DNA from: Thiocystis minor
GTDB taxonomy: Bacteria > Pseudomonadota > Gammaproteobacteria > Chromatiales > Chromatiaceae
Assembly: GCF_016653465.1 (NCBI RefSeq)
Contig: NZ_NHSQ01000070.1
Span: forward strand, 49,751 to 113,750
Length of the DNA: 64,000 bases
Direction of reading: 5' to 3'
Shown here: positions 1-8,400 of the stretch, one piece after another
Layout of the letters: every line of letters starts with the position of its first letter
How positions within the stretch are numbered: position 1 is the stretch's first letter
Notes under the pieces: generated by a model
The model's database searches: none
Seen by the model: only the letters and a program-made list of their open reading frames with translations
Told to the model about the DNA's origin: nothing
Made by a program: the position numbers and the translations under genes

Positions 1-406
1 GGCGACCGCCTTGGGGGTGGCCGCGATCCATGCCGGCAAGCGCGTGCGCTTCTATAACGCGGTCGACTTGGTCAACCAACTGGAACATGAAAAACAGCTC
101 GGCAAAGCCGGTCACCTCGCCAAACAGTTGATCCCCATCGATGCCGTCATCATCGACGAACTCGGTGACCTCCCGTTCCCCGAGTCCGGCGGGGCGCTGC
201 TGTTTCATCTGATCAGCCACCTGGACGAAAAGACCTCGCTGATCCTCACCACCAACCTCAGCTTCGGCGAGTGGGTGCAGGTCTTCGGTGACGCCAAGAT
301 GACCACGGCCCTTCTGGATCGCCTGACGCATCACGGCGACATCCTCGAAACCGGCAATGATTCCTACCGGTTCAAGCAACGCAAAAAGGCCAGTCAGACC
401 CTCTGA
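1..406 (+). CDS. istB: IS21-family helper ATPase IstB (5' truncated by window edge)
   Basis: C-terminal part of the AAA+ helper that assists the IS21 transposase IstA in target capture. The reading frame is open from the first bases, so the start and the Walker A motif lie outside the window. A Walker B stretch is visible ([12 protein letters not shown]), followed by the sensor-like [12 protein letters not shown] and [11 protein letters not shown] motifs typical of IstB. The IS end lies about 60 bp downstream, where the frame of an integrase gene on the other strand is interrupted. The family call is firm; which IS21 member it is cannot be told here. Confidence 0.93.
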   Translation, partial: ATALGVAAIHAGKRVRFYNAVDLVNQLEHEKQLGKAGHLAKQLIPIDAVIIDELGDLPFPESGGALLFHLISHLDEKTSLILTTNLSFGEWVQVFGDAKMTTALLDRLTHHGDILETGNDSYRFKQRKKASQTL

Positions 407-470
407 GTCGCTCGTTCAACTGGAAAAAATTCGATGTTGATGCCTGGTAACTTTTGGATGGTGATTGACA
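407..470 (+). mobile_element. Right terminus of the IS21-type element
   Basis: The non-coding tail after istB ends where integrase coding sequence begins on the minus strand. Read on the minus strand, the integrase frame runs ...ENVLD and then changes abruptly into sequence beginning TGTCAATCACC, which fits an IS21-type terminus starting with TGT. The exact boundary at 470 is inferred from this loss of integrase similarity. The other end of the element is outside the window. Confidence 0.6.
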
Positions 471-968
471 GTCCAAGACATTCTCGATCCGCCCCTGGAC
501 CCGCTTGGCGGTCTCGGTTTTGCTGGTCCAGATGGGTTTGAGGACCAGCAGGATGTCTTCGGTGGCGATGGCATCCACCGGCTTGGCGCCGAGGATAGGG
601 CGGGCGTAGGTCTTGAGGGTGGCCACCCATTGGCAGGCGTGTTTGGGATTGCTCCACCCATGACGATGCGCGCGGATATAGCGGGCGGCGCATTGCGTGA
701 AGGTGGGCACTGTCGCAGGAGCCTTGTGATCGATCGGGTCGATGCCTTGACTGATCAGCTTTCGGTAGTCTGCGGCCTTGTCGCGTGCTTGCGCCAGGGA
801 GATCTCCGAGAGCGACCCAAGCCCCGCCTCCCGTCGCCTGCCGTTGAGCATGAATCGGTACACCCATTTACGGGCGCCGGAGGGCGAGACGTAGAGCCGG
901 AGCCCGTCGCCGTCGTCATGCTTGCCGGGCGGGGCTGTGGCGGCCTTGCGTGCGGTGAGTTTACCCAT
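471..968 (-). pseudogene. Tyrosine-type (P4-like) integrase, C-terminus lost to IS insertion
   Basis: The N-terminal half of a phage or island integrase. It starts MGKLTARKAATAPPG, with the arm-binding DUF4102-like domain at about residues 1-85 (GDGLRLYVSPSGARKWVYRF, then LGSLSEISLAQARDKA). It continues into the SAM-like core-binding domain (about 100-165; TFTQCAARYIRAHRHGW). The catalytic domain with the R-H-R-Y residues is missing because the IS21-type end at about 470 interrupts the gene after ENVLD. The ATG at 968 was chosen because the conserved N-terminus begins there. Non-functional for recombination; it marks a former integrated element to the left of this window. Confidence 0.88.
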
Positions 969-1160
969 GTCTGATGTCCGTCGAAAGCGGGTCGGTCCCC
1001 CAAGTGCCCCCCCCACTCAGACATGGATTATAGCGGACTTTGCTAGACGTTGTTAGACAACAAGCTATTGAATATGAAAGATAGACTGGACGTCGATGGA
1101 CCTCTTAAAACGCCATATCAGCGGATACCCTATCCGCCAATTCCAAACATGCCGTCTTCA

Positions 1161-1595
1161 TCACAGCCCCCGCCGCGCCCAGGCAACGATGCCGTTCGCG
1201 TCCATGGCGCCGGCCTGACGCGCGACCTCGGCGCCGCCGCGGAACAGGGCCAGGGTCGGAATGCTGCGAATCCCCAGCCGCCCCGATAGGCCTTGAGCCT
1301 CTTCGGTGTTGATCTTGATCAGCCGCATCGCCGGCTCCAGTTTGGCGGCGGCGGACTCGAAGGCCGGCGCCATCATCCGGCAGGGGCCGCACCAGGGCGC
1401 CCAGAAATCGACCAGCAACGGGAGATCGCTGCGCGCGAGATGACGGGCAAAACGGGCCTCGTCGAGCGCCAGCGGTTTCCCCATGAACAACGGCCCATGG
1501 CACTTGCCGCATTTGGCGCCCGCGCCCAGACGACGGCTGGCAACCCGGTTGACCGCATCGCAGGCGGGACAGACGACATGCAACTCTTCAGACAT
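1161..1595 (-). CDS. trxC: Thioredoxin 2 (TrxC)
   Basis: Cytoplasmic zinc-binding thioredoxin, a disulfide reductase for oxidised proteins. The 144-residue product has an N-terminal zinc module with two CxxC pairs (C9/C12 and C29/C32), then a thioredoxin fold with the active site WCGPC (C69, C72). The cis-proline lies in the RSIPTLALF stretch. The ATG at 1595 follows a GGGAG ribosome site at good spacing and matches the usual TrxC start. It is divergent from cnoX, a second thioredoxin-fold gene, with about 150 bp between them. Confidence 0.95.
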   Translation of the reverse strand: MSEELHVVCPACDAVNRVASRRLGAGAKCGKCHGPLFMGKPLALDEARFARHLARSDLPLLVDFWAPWCGPCRMMAPAFESAAAKLEPAMRLIKINTEEAQGLSGRLGIRSIPTLALFRGGAEVARQAGAMDANGIVAWARRGL

Positions 1596-1747
1596 CACGG
1601 AAACTCCCTGGCGCCATGCCGACCGATGTCGCGAGCGATCCGCTCGCCGCAATCGCGCGGCACTGGCGAAGAAAAACTTGAATCGACTTGACTCGATGGC
1701 TATTTTCGGTCGATGTATCCGCTTTCCAAGCCTCGACTTTTCTCATC

Positions 1748-2611
1748 ATGACTCAATCCCCCCTTGTTGTGACCGTCACCGCGCAAAATTTTCAGTCCGT
1801 CGTCCTCGACGGCTCGTTCGAACGCCCGGTGCTGGTCGATTTCTGGGCCGACTGGTGCGCGCCCTGCCGCATGCTGATGCCCATGCTCGCCAAGCTGGCG
1901 GAGGAGTATGGCGGCCGGTTCCTCCTGGCGAAGGTCAATACCGAGGAGGAACAGGCGCTCGCGGCCCAATTCGGCATCCGCAGCCTGCCGACGGTGCAGT
2001 TGTTCCAGTCCGGACGCGCGGTGGATCAGTTCATGGGCGCCCTGCCTGAGTCTCAGGTCCGTGAATTTCTCGACCGTCACCTCCCGCAGGCGTCGAATGG
2101 ATTGTTGACGCTGGCACTGGATCGGATGGCCGTCGGCGAATTCGCCGAGGCTCGCTCGCTGATCGAGGAAGCCCGCGCCGAGGATCCCAATAATCTCCGT
2201 CTTCCGCTCGCCGAGTTACAGCTCGCCGTCGCGCAGGGCGAGATTGCGAAGGCACGAACCCTGCTCGCCGGACTTCCGATCGAGTTGGCCAATGACCCGG
2301 AGGCGATCGCGCTGCGTGGACAATTGCGGTTTGTCGACGCCCTCGAAAACGCCCCGCCCGAGGCGGAGCTGACGGCCCGACTCACCACCGATCCCAAAGA
2401 TAGCGAAGCCCGTTATCAGCTCGCCGCCCATCAGGTGCTGCGCGGCGACTATGCGGGCGCGCTCGAACATCTACTGGAATTGATGAAGCGCGACCGCGCC
2501 TTCGAGGATGACGCCGGGCGCCGGGGCATGCTGGCGGTGTTCGATCTGCTTGGCGGCAGCGGCGATCTGGTTGCCCGGTATCGGGCCAGGATGATGAATA
2601 TCCTCTACTAA
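1748..2611 (+). CDS. cnoX: CnoX/YbbN thioredoxin-fold chaperedoxin
   Basis: A 287-residue protein with an N-terminal thioredoxin domain (about 10-110) and a C-terminal TPR-like helical domain (about 120-287), the architecture of YbbN/CnoX. In E. coli this protein protects substrates from oxidative damage and passes them to GroEL and DnaK. The active site here is WCAPC (C37, C40), a full redox pair, whereas the E. coli protein has a redox-poor SxxC motif. This copy may therefore act as an oxidoreductase as well as a holdase. The ATG at 1748 gives the family N-terminus (MTQSPLVVTVT). I see no strong ribosome site. Confidence 0.92.
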   Translation: MTQSPLVVTVTAQNFQSVVLDGSFERPVLVDFWADWCAPCRMLMPMLAKLAEEYGGRFLLAKVNTEEEQALAAQFGIRSLPTVQLFQSGRAVDQFMGALPESQVREFLDRHLPQASNGLLTLALDRMAVGEFAEARSLIEEARAEDPNNLRLPLAELQLAVAQGEIAKARTLLAGLPIELANDPEAIALRGQLRFVDALENAPPEAELTARLTTDPKDSEARYQLAAHQVLRGDYAGALEHLLELMKRDRAFEDDAGRRGMLAVFDLLGGSGDLVARYRARMMNILY

Positions 2612-2656
2612 CCCTGACGTTTTCAGTTCTCCGGAATTTCTAAAAAGCGGTCGGAC

Positions 2657-3094
2657 ATGCCAATTCAATTACACGAATCGGATTTCTATACCTGGACGCG
2701 CCGGCAGGCCGAGTTGCTCCGAGCCGGTCAGTTCGGCGAATTGGATACCGCCAACCTGATTGGAGAACTCGACAGCATGGGGGCAAGGGAACGGCGCGAA
2801 CTCGTCAATCGGCTGGCGGTGCTGTTGGCGCATCTGCTGAAGTGGCGCGATCAACCGGAACGACAGGGAAACAGTTGGCGGCGAACCATCCGAATCCAGC
2901 GCATCGAAGTGGCCGACCTGCTCGGCGATAACCCCGGACTCAAGCCTGAATTGGCGGATTTGTTCGTCAGGGCGTATGCCAAGGCGCGCATTCTGGCCAC
3001 CGACGAGACGCGATTCGATGAGTCGACGTTTCCGTCGGAGGCCCCTTTCACGCTGGAAGAAACCCTGGATCCGGCATTTTTCCCGACAGAGTAA
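2657..3094 (+). CDS. DUF29 family protein
   Basis: A 145-residue protein with the DUF29 pattern: YTWTRRQAELLRAGQFGELD near the start, NLIGELDSMG, the HLLKWRDQP core (LAHLLKW), and a C-terminal FPSEAPFTLEETLDPAFFP tail. DUF29 proteins are small soluble helical proteins of unknown function, common in cyanobacteria and purple sulfur bacteria and often near mobile DNA. Its 3' end overlaps the 3' end of tilS on the opposite strand by 47 bp, so the two transcripts must run into one another. Confidence 0.87.
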   Translation: MPIQLHESDFYTWTRRQAELLRAGQFGELDTANLIGELDSMGARERRELVNRLAVLLAHLLKWRDQPERQGNSWRRTIRIQRIEVADLLGDNPGLKPELADLFVRAYAKARILATDETRFDESTFPSEAPFTLEETLDPAFFPTE

Positions 3095-4475
3095 CCGCGT
3101 CCAGCGACGCGGATTCCTCTCGGAAAGTCCCCCGCCAACGCAGTTCGCCCATCGGCTCGACGCCCGCGTCCCGCTCCCGGCAATGGCAGACATCGGCGAT
3201 GGCGATCAGGGTATCGCCGTCGAACACTAGCGGGATGTAGGGCCGCCACCAGACCGGAATGCCGAGCGTCTGATACAGCTTTTTCAAGGAACGGGTATGA
3301 CTGTCGGCGGGTCTGCGACAGCTCAATCCGGTCAGACCGAAGCGCACCTTCAGCGTCTTCTGCCCGGACTCGGCGACTTTCCCGCCCGAGACACCATCCC
3401 CTTTGATCACTGGATGCCATTCCAGCCGGCCCAGACCGGACGGCAGTTCCAAGCTCGTCGTCTCCTCGCCGACAGACCAGTTGATGACGCTGGCCGGTGA
3501 CGGCGGAACGGGCAACGGCGGCAGGGCGAACAGATCCCGGCGGTAACGTCGGATCTCGCAACCGGACCAGGCGATCAGCGGATTGGCGTCCGCGCGGGCC
3601 GTCAGAACTTCATCCAGGATGCGGCCAAGATGCCGGGTGTCCGGCACGACAAAACCGCGCCGTCGGATCCACAACCGCAGGACCGCCTTCTGAAGCACGC
3701 GGTCGATGCGCGCAAGGCTGGGGATATCGAGAGTGCCGAAATGCGCGCCGCCGAGACCGTCCAGAGTTTGGGCGGCGAGTCGGTCGGTCAGATGGGCGGC
3801 CTCGGCGCAATGGCTGGCGCTGCGCGTGAATGTCGTCGCGAGCGCCGGCCAACGTTCGTGCAGGACGGGCAACACCCGATGCCGGAGATAATTGCGATCC
3901 AGCGACGTGACGCGATTGCTGGGGTCGTCGAGCCAGTCGAGCCCCTGAGTCTCGGCATAGGCAGCCAGCGTCTCCCGCGTCGCATCGAGCAGCGGACGGA
4001 CCAGACGGCCGGGGCCACAGGGCATCTCGAAGGGCATGGCGGCCAGACCCTGAACGCCGCTCCCGCGCAGCAGCGCAAGCAGCAGAGTCTCAGCCTGGTC
4101 GTCGCGGTGGTGGGCGGTCAGCAGCAGATCGTCGGGGCCGAGCAGGCTGGAGAAGGCACGATAGCGCGCCTCGCGGGCGACGGCCTCGATGCTCTCGCCG
4201 GGACGCGGTTGCAGATGCAGGTGCCGGATGGTCAGAGGGATGGCCAGGGCGGCACAGCGGAATTGACAATGAGCAGCCCAGGCGGCCGAGTCCGGATGGA
4301 GTCCGTGATCGAGATGGACGGCCTGCAACGTGCCGGGAAGACGCTCGCGGATGCTCGCGGCAGCGGACAGGAGCACGCTGGAATCCAGGCCGCCGCTGAA
4401 GGCGATCCAGCAGCGGGAGACGTTTCGGAAGGGGGCAAGCAGCGCCGCCAGGTGGCTTGGATCGAAGGGGGGCAT
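3048..4475 (-). CDS. tilS: tRNA(Ile)-lysidine synthase TilS
   Basis: Modifies C34 of the tRNA(Ile) CAU anticodon to lysidine using ATP and lysine, which changes both charging and decoding; it is essential. The PP-loop SGGLDSS is at residues 27-33 and the family-specific TAHHRDDQAETLLLALLRGSG region follows at about 120. A linker and the C-terminal TilS substrate-binding domains complete the 475-residue protein (LSCRRPADSHTRSLKKL). Full length for the family. The last 47 bp overlap the convergent DUF29 gene. A short heptamer repeat lies directly upstream of the start. Confidence 0.96.
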   Translation of the reverse strand: MPPFDPSHLAALLAPFRNVSRCWIAFSGGLDSSVLLSAAASIRERLPGTLQAVHLDHGLHPDSAAWAAHCQFRCAALAIPLTIRHLHLQPRPGESIEAVAREARYRAFSSLLGPDDLLLTAHHRDDQAETLLLALLRGSGVQGLAAMPFEMPCGPGRLVRPLLDATRETLAAYAETQGLDWLDDPSNRVTSLDRNYLRHRVLPVLHERWPALATTFTRSASHCAEAAHLTDRLAAQTLDGLGGAHFGTLDIPSLARIDRVLQKAVLRLWIRRRGFVVPDTRHLGRILDEVLTARADANPLIAWSGCEIRRYRRDLFALPPLPVPPSPASVINWSVGEETTSLELPSGLGRLEWHPVIKGDGVSGGKVAESGQKTLKVRFGLTGLSCRRPADSHTRSLKKLYQTLGIPVWWRPYIPLVFDGDTLIAIADVCHCRERDAGVEPMGELRWRGTFREESASLDAVTLSGKMPDPGFLPA

Positions 4476-4485
4476 ACTGCTTAAA

Positions 4486-4506
4486 GTTGGCAGTTGGCAG
4501 TTGGCA
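4486..4506. repeat. Three copies of heptamer GTTGGCA
   Basis: Three exact tandem copies of a 7-bp unit lie 10 bp upstream of the tilS start. The reverse complement of this unit (TGCCAAC) opens the longer heptamer array at 8287-8328, so the two loci carry the same repeat in opposite orientation. Confidence 0.9.
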
Positions 4507-4570
4507 GCGGTTGGAACGGCGACAGCGGGTTACCAAATCAATGGCGCGGACGCAGGGCAATCCCGAAACC

Positions 4571-5284
4571 TTACCACTCCTTCGGCGTGAAACGGTCGTC
4601 GTTGCGAATAAGAATGGTGTCCCCGCTTTGGGCCAGCACGAAGAGACCTTGGCGGTAGGCGTAGCGCGCGACATCATCGGGCAGCACCATCGCCGCGACC
4701 GCACCCAGCAGCCGATAGCCGGCGTACTGCGGAAACAGACGCTTGAACTTCGCCAACCGCGCCAGATGTTCCTGCACGTCCTCCAGGGTCAGACGGCTTT
4801 TACACTCCACGCCAATGGCGGTTTGCGCGTTGGTGATCAGCAGATCGACCTCGATGCCTTCCTCGCCGTCCAGATTGACCGCAGTGACATCGCGCATCAC
4901 CTGATGCACCTCCAGTCCGCGGCTGCGAAACAGGCGTACCACCGCCGGACGTACCATCTCTTCGACGAATTCGCCCAGCCGGTTGCTCCAGCCACCAAAG
5001 GTCTTGCTCAGTTCCCTGACCAACCGGTCGGTTTCCTGAATCTTGCGGTCGGTTTCCTGAAACTTTCGATCTGTCTCCTGAAACTTTCGATCCGTGTCCT
5101 GAAACTTCCGATCCGTGTCCTGAAACTTCCGGTCGGTTTCCTGAAACTTTCGATCCGTCTCCTGAAACTTCCGCTCGGTTTCCTGAAACATCCGCTTCGT
5201 CTCCTGGGAGATTCGTTGGGTCTCTTTCTGCGCTTCCGCAACCTCCCGAAACAACTCCAGGATCTCTTCGTAACTGATCGCCAT
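4571..5284 (-). CDS. DUF3782-like coiled-coil protein with PD-(D/E)XK-type C-terminus
   Basis: A 237-residue protein. The N-terminal 110 residues are a long coiled coil made of near-identical heptads of the type ETDRKFQ. The C-terminal domain has the pattern of a restriction-endonuclease-like fold: GIEVDLLITNAQTAIGVECKSRLTLEDV, where D-x(n)-ECK could be the catalytic D and ExK. Related DUF3782 proteins are common in cyanobacteria and purple sulfur bacteria and have no assigned role. The start at 5284 follows a GAGGTGAC ribosome site. No toxin or methylase partner is visible nearby. Confidence 0.75.
   Translation of the reverse strand: MAISYEEILELFREVAEAQKETQRISQETKRMFQETERKFQETDRKFQETDRKFQDTDRKFQDTDRKFQETDRKFQETDRKIQETDRLVRELSKTFGGWSNRLGEFVEEMVRPAVVRLFRSRGLEVHQVMRDVTAVNLDGEEGIEVDLLITNAQTAIGVECKSRLTLEDVQEHLARLAKFKRLFPQYAGYRLLGAVAAMVLPDDVARYAYRQGLFVLAQSGDTILIRNDDRFTPKEW
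5028..5200 (-). repeat. 21-bp tandem coding repeats (ETDRKFQ heptads)
   Basis: Seven to eight near-identical 21-bp units inside the coiled-coil gene encode heptads ETDRKFQ, with variants DTDRKFQ, ETERKFQ and ETDRKIQ. Each unit equals one coiled-coil heptad, so copy-number change by slippage would keep the frame and only alter coil length. Confidence 0.88.
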
Positions 5285-5336
5285 GCCGTCACCTCGTGCT
5301 ATTCGGCTAAACCGCGCCTTTGTCGACAACGTCCAG

Positions 5337-6302
5337 TCATGCCTCCTTGAACCGCCCGTACCCCATTAGCCGCTTGTAGCGCGCCGCGATCAGCGTCTCC
5401 GGCGGGATTCCGGTGAGCGCGTCCAGGCGTTCCACCAAGACGGCCTTGAGCGATTTGGCGACCGCGTCCGGGTCGCGGTGGGCACCGCCGAGCGGTTCCT
5501 TGATAACCTGGTCGACCAGCCCCTGTTCCAGCAATTTGTCGGAAGTGATCGCCATCGCCTCGGCGGCGAGTTGGGCCTTGTCGGCGCTTTTCCAGAGGAT
5601 GGAGGCGCAGCCCTCCGGGGAGATCACCGAATAGGTGCTGAACTGCAACATCCCCAGCCAGTCGCCCACGCCGATCGCGAGCGCGCCGCCCGAACCGCCC
5701 TCCCCGACCACGGTGCAGAGGATCGGGGTACGCAACCGCGACATCTCGCGCAGGTTACGGGCGATCGCCTCGCTCTGACCCCGCTCTTCCGCGCCGACAC
5801 CCGGATAGGCGCCGGGGGTGTCGATGAAGGTGAGGATCGGCAGCCCGAACCGCTCGGCCATCTCCATCAGGCGCAACGCCTTGCGATAACCCTCGGGGCG
5901 CGGCATGCCGAAGTTGCGCAGGATCTTTTCCTTGGTATCCCGGCCCTTTTGATGTCCGATGACCATGACCGGCCGACCGTCGATGCGGGCCAACCCGCCG
6001 ACGATGGCGCGGTCGTCGGCAAAGGCCCGATCGCCGTGGAGTTCATGGAAGTCGTCGAACAGCCGTCGCGCGTAGTCAAGCAGATAGGGCCTCTGCGGGT
6101 GGCGCGATAACTGCGAGATTTGCCAGGGGGTCAGCGCGGAGAAGATCGATTCGGTGAGCGCCACGCACTTGGTATGGAGTCGCTCGATCTCTTCCTGGAT
6201 GTTGAGTTCGTTATCGTGACCCACCAGACGCAGCTCTTCGATCTTCGCCTCAAGCTCGGCAATGGGTTGTTCAAAATCGAGAAAATTCAAATTCAGGTCC
6301 AT
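5337..6302 (-). CDS. accA: Acetyl-CoA carboxylase carboxyltransferase subunit alpha
   Basis: Transfers carboxyl from carboxybiotin to acetyl-CoA together with AccD, giving malonyl-CoA for fatty acid synthesis. The 321-residue product is family length. It shows the N-terminal helical region ([20 protein letters not shown]), the crotonase-like core with [44 protein letters not shown], and [15 protein letters not shown]. The AccA-type C-terminal KRLMGYGRF is also present. It stands alone, as accA often does outside the enterics. The coiled-coil gene starts 52 bp downstream on the same strand. Confidence 0.97.
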   Translation of the reverse strand: MDLNLNFLDFEQPIAELEAKIEELRLVGHDNELNIQEEIERLHTKCVALTESIFSALTPWQISQLSRHPQRPYLLDYARRLFDDFHELHGDRAFADDRAIVGGLARIDGRPVMVIGHQKGRDTKEKILRNFGMPRPEGYRKALRLMEMAERFGLPILTFIDTPGAYPGVGAEERGQSEAIARNLREMSRLRTPILCTVVGEGGSGGALAIGVGDWLGMLQFSTYSVISPEGCASILWKSADKAQLAAEAMAITSDKLLEQGLVDQVIKEPLGGAHRDPDAVAKSLKAVLVERLDALTGIPPETLIAARYKRLMGYGRFKEA

Positions 6303-6363
6303 AACACCTACATCGTTGTTGTTTTATGGCTGCAATGAGCCTGAAATCAAGCATCGCCGCGCG

Positions 6364-7242
6364 TTAGCGCGGTTTGTCTCCCTCAAGCAGCGCCATGAGG
6401 CGTGCAAGTTCGGTCTCCGCGCGCTCGGCACGCTCTCTTTCGGTCCTGGCCAAAGCCTGTTGCGCTTGGGCGAAACGGCGTTGTTCCTCGGCCAGTCGCG
6501 TCTGTTCTTGCGCCAGTCGCGTCTGTTCTTGCGCCAGTTGCGTCTGGGTTTCGGCACGCTGGAGCGCGTTCTCGGCGGCATTCCAGGCCGCCTCGGCATG
6601 GGTTGGCAACGGTACGCCATCGGGCATCGCCCAGCGCAGCCAGGTACCCTCGATGCCGAGATAGTCGCCCTGCCACAGAACCAGCGTCAGACCCAGCAGC
6701 GGGCTGTGGAGACGATCCTGCCCATCGCGCTCGATCGGCTGGTAGACGCCATCGGTCAGTTGAAACCCGGCGCGGTCTTCCGGATTGAAAGGATCGAACC
6801 AGAAATACTCGGGCACCCGCATCCGGTCCTGATAGATCTGTTTCTTCTCGCCTTTATCGCTGGCCGCCGTGCTCCGCGAAAGCAATTCGATGACCACGTC
6901 CGGCGCCTTGCCCTGCTCCCACACCACCCAGCTCTTGCGTTCGCCGCGCGGCACGCCGAGGACGACAAAGACATCCGGCCCCCGAAAATGCCGACCCCGC
7001 GTCTGCTCCAGGCTGAAATAGACGAACATGTTGCCGTTCGTGTAGCCCTCGCCCTTTTCCTGCAACCAGAGATCGAGCGCATCGATCAGGAGATCCATCT
7101 GCCACTTGTGCCGTTGCGTCTCCATGGGTTCTCCATCGTCACAAGGGAGTTCATCCTGTGTGGGCGGAACCGGCGGCATCCCCTCCGGCGGATCGCCCAC
7201 CGGCCAGTCGGGATCTGAAAACAGCGGTTGGGCCATCGACAT
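6364..7242 (-). CDS. Uma2-family (DUF820) putative endonuclease with coiled-coil tail
   Basis: A 292-residue protein. The Uma2 domain (about 20-190) has the restriction-endonuclease-like signature: FRGPDVFVVLGV, then VVIELLSRSTAASDKGEKKQIYQ, and EYFWFDPFN. The C-terminus is a heptad-rich coil with repeats of AQEQTRLAQEQ. Uma2 proteins occur in large paralogous sets in cyanobacteria and photosynthetic bacteria and their role is unproven. The start at 7242 follows GAGGAAA at good spacing, and a second ATG lies two codons on. Like the DUF3782-like gene nearby, it joins a nuclease-type fold to a repeat-built coil. Confidence 0.88.
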   Translation of the reverse strand: MSMAQPLFSDPDWPVGDPPEGMPPVPPTQDELPCDDGEPMETQRHKWQMDLLIDALDLWLQEKGEGYTNGNMFVYFSLEQTRGRHFRGPDVFVVLGVPRGERKSWVVWEQGKAPDVVIELLSRSTAASDKGEKKQIYQDRMRVPEYFWFDPFNPEDRAGFQLTDGVYQPIERDGQDRLHSPLLGLTLVLWQGDYLGIEGTWLRWAMPDGVPLPTHAEAAWNAAENALQRAETQTQLAQEQTRLAQEQTRLAEEQRRFAQAQQALARTERERAERAETELARLMALLEGDKPR

Positions 7243-7365
7243 GGGCGCTTTCCTCAAGTGGCTTGCGGTGCGTCGGCGAACGTTGCAATCTAGCGCAGCC
7301 CAGGCTCCGAGTACAGTTCGGCGCAACCCGCCAAGAGCGAGAACCGACTGACATCGAAATCCGCG

Positions 7366-8118
7366 TCAACCCATCAAGCGCATCCACCAGACAGTCGCCT
7401 GGAGGCGGACCTGCTCGACCGCATCCTGGATCATGCCTGGTACCGCGTCCAGATCCACGGGCATTTCCAGACTGATCCGGCCCGACCAGGAATCGGCTGG
7501 CGGCGAGACCCATGCCAGCGCCAGGACCGTTGCCAGCATGGCCAGGCTGCTCCAGGGATTGTTGAGACTGAAAGGCTTGAGCGCCGTCCCGAAGGAGCGT
7601 TTCAGACGGGCGTTAAAGAGATCGACACTGTAGATCTCGTCCAGGCTCAAATGGGTTAGATAGCCGATGCCCACCATCAGACCCGCAAGCCAGGCCGGTT
7701 CGGGCGGCAGTCGCCACAACCAGGAGGCGAGATTGACGGTCGCGAGCGTCACGGCCGCGATCGCGAGCCAGGAATGCCAGATGCCGCGGTGCACCGTGAG
7801 ACGGGAAAAAATCTCGAAGAAGCCATAGCGCACGCACAGATACACGCCACCCCAGATCAAGGTCAGCTCCAGCGGCGGAAAGCGGTCGATCAGGGGCAAT
7901 GTCATGACGAAGGCCAATCCGGCGCCGAGCACGCTAAAGAGTGCATTGACCGGCTTGGATCGAGCCGAGTCGATATCCGGCAGCATGCTGCCGACGACGC
8001 CGAGCACGAAATACGGCAGCGCCTGGTCGTCCTGAATCAGACCGGTCGTGTGCAAGCCAAGGGTGACAGCGGCACTCACGACGATGCCGACATTCAGATG
8101 TGTTTGGAAATTGGCCAT
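7366..8118 (-). CDS. YdjM-like (DUF457) membrane-bound metal-dependent hydrolase
   Basis: A 250-residue integral membrane protein of the LexA-regulated YdjM/DUF457 type. The conserved polar residues sit between hydrophobic helices: GSMLPDIDSARSKP near residue 50, the HRGIWHSWL motif near 110, and GYLTHLSLDEIY near 155. These His and Asp residues probably bind metal. About five membrane segments are visible. The biochemical function is not established for the family. The gene is divergent from the amidase gene, with a heptamer array between them. Confidence 0.85.
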   Translation of the reverse strand: MANFQTHLNVGIVVSAAVTLGLHTTGLIQDDQALPYFVLGVVGSMLPDIDSARSKPVNALFSVLGAGLAFVMTLPLIDRFPPLELTLIWGGVYLCVRYGFFEIFSRLTVHRGIWHSWLAIAAVTLATVNLASWLWRLPPEPAWLAGLMVGIGYLTHLSLDEIYSVDLFNARLKRSFGTALKPFSLNNPWSSLAMLATVLALAWVSPPADSWSGRISLEMPVDLDAVPGMIQDAVEQVRLQATVWWMRLMG

Positions 8119-8286
8119 TGCTGGAAATTCAGTCGTCAGGTATCAGCATTCGTCCGGGCACGGGCATTGAGCAGTTTAACCTGTTCGCGTTTTACGGACG
8201 TGTTTGCAGTCGTGGGATCGCAAACCGTGACTTGCCGCGAAAATCGCCTACAACTGAACCGCGAGGAATGCTGAAGACTCGATATC

Positions 8287-8328
8287 TGCCAACTGCCAAC
8301 TGACAACTGACAACTGACAACTGACAAC
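8287..8328. repeat. Heptamer array TGCCAAC/TGACAAC, six copies
   Basis: Six contiguous 7-bp units (two TGCCAAC and four TGACAAC) lie in the 282-bp divergent gap between the YdjM-like gene and aguB. The unit is the reverse complement of the GTTGGCA repeat upstream of tilS. Apart from this array I see no gene in 8119-8400. Confidence 0.92.
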
Positions 8329-8400
8329 CCCGCTTTCTAGGACGAACGACGAATTGCGCGGATAATGCAACGCCAACTCCTTCCCCTGAGGTTCAGTTTC

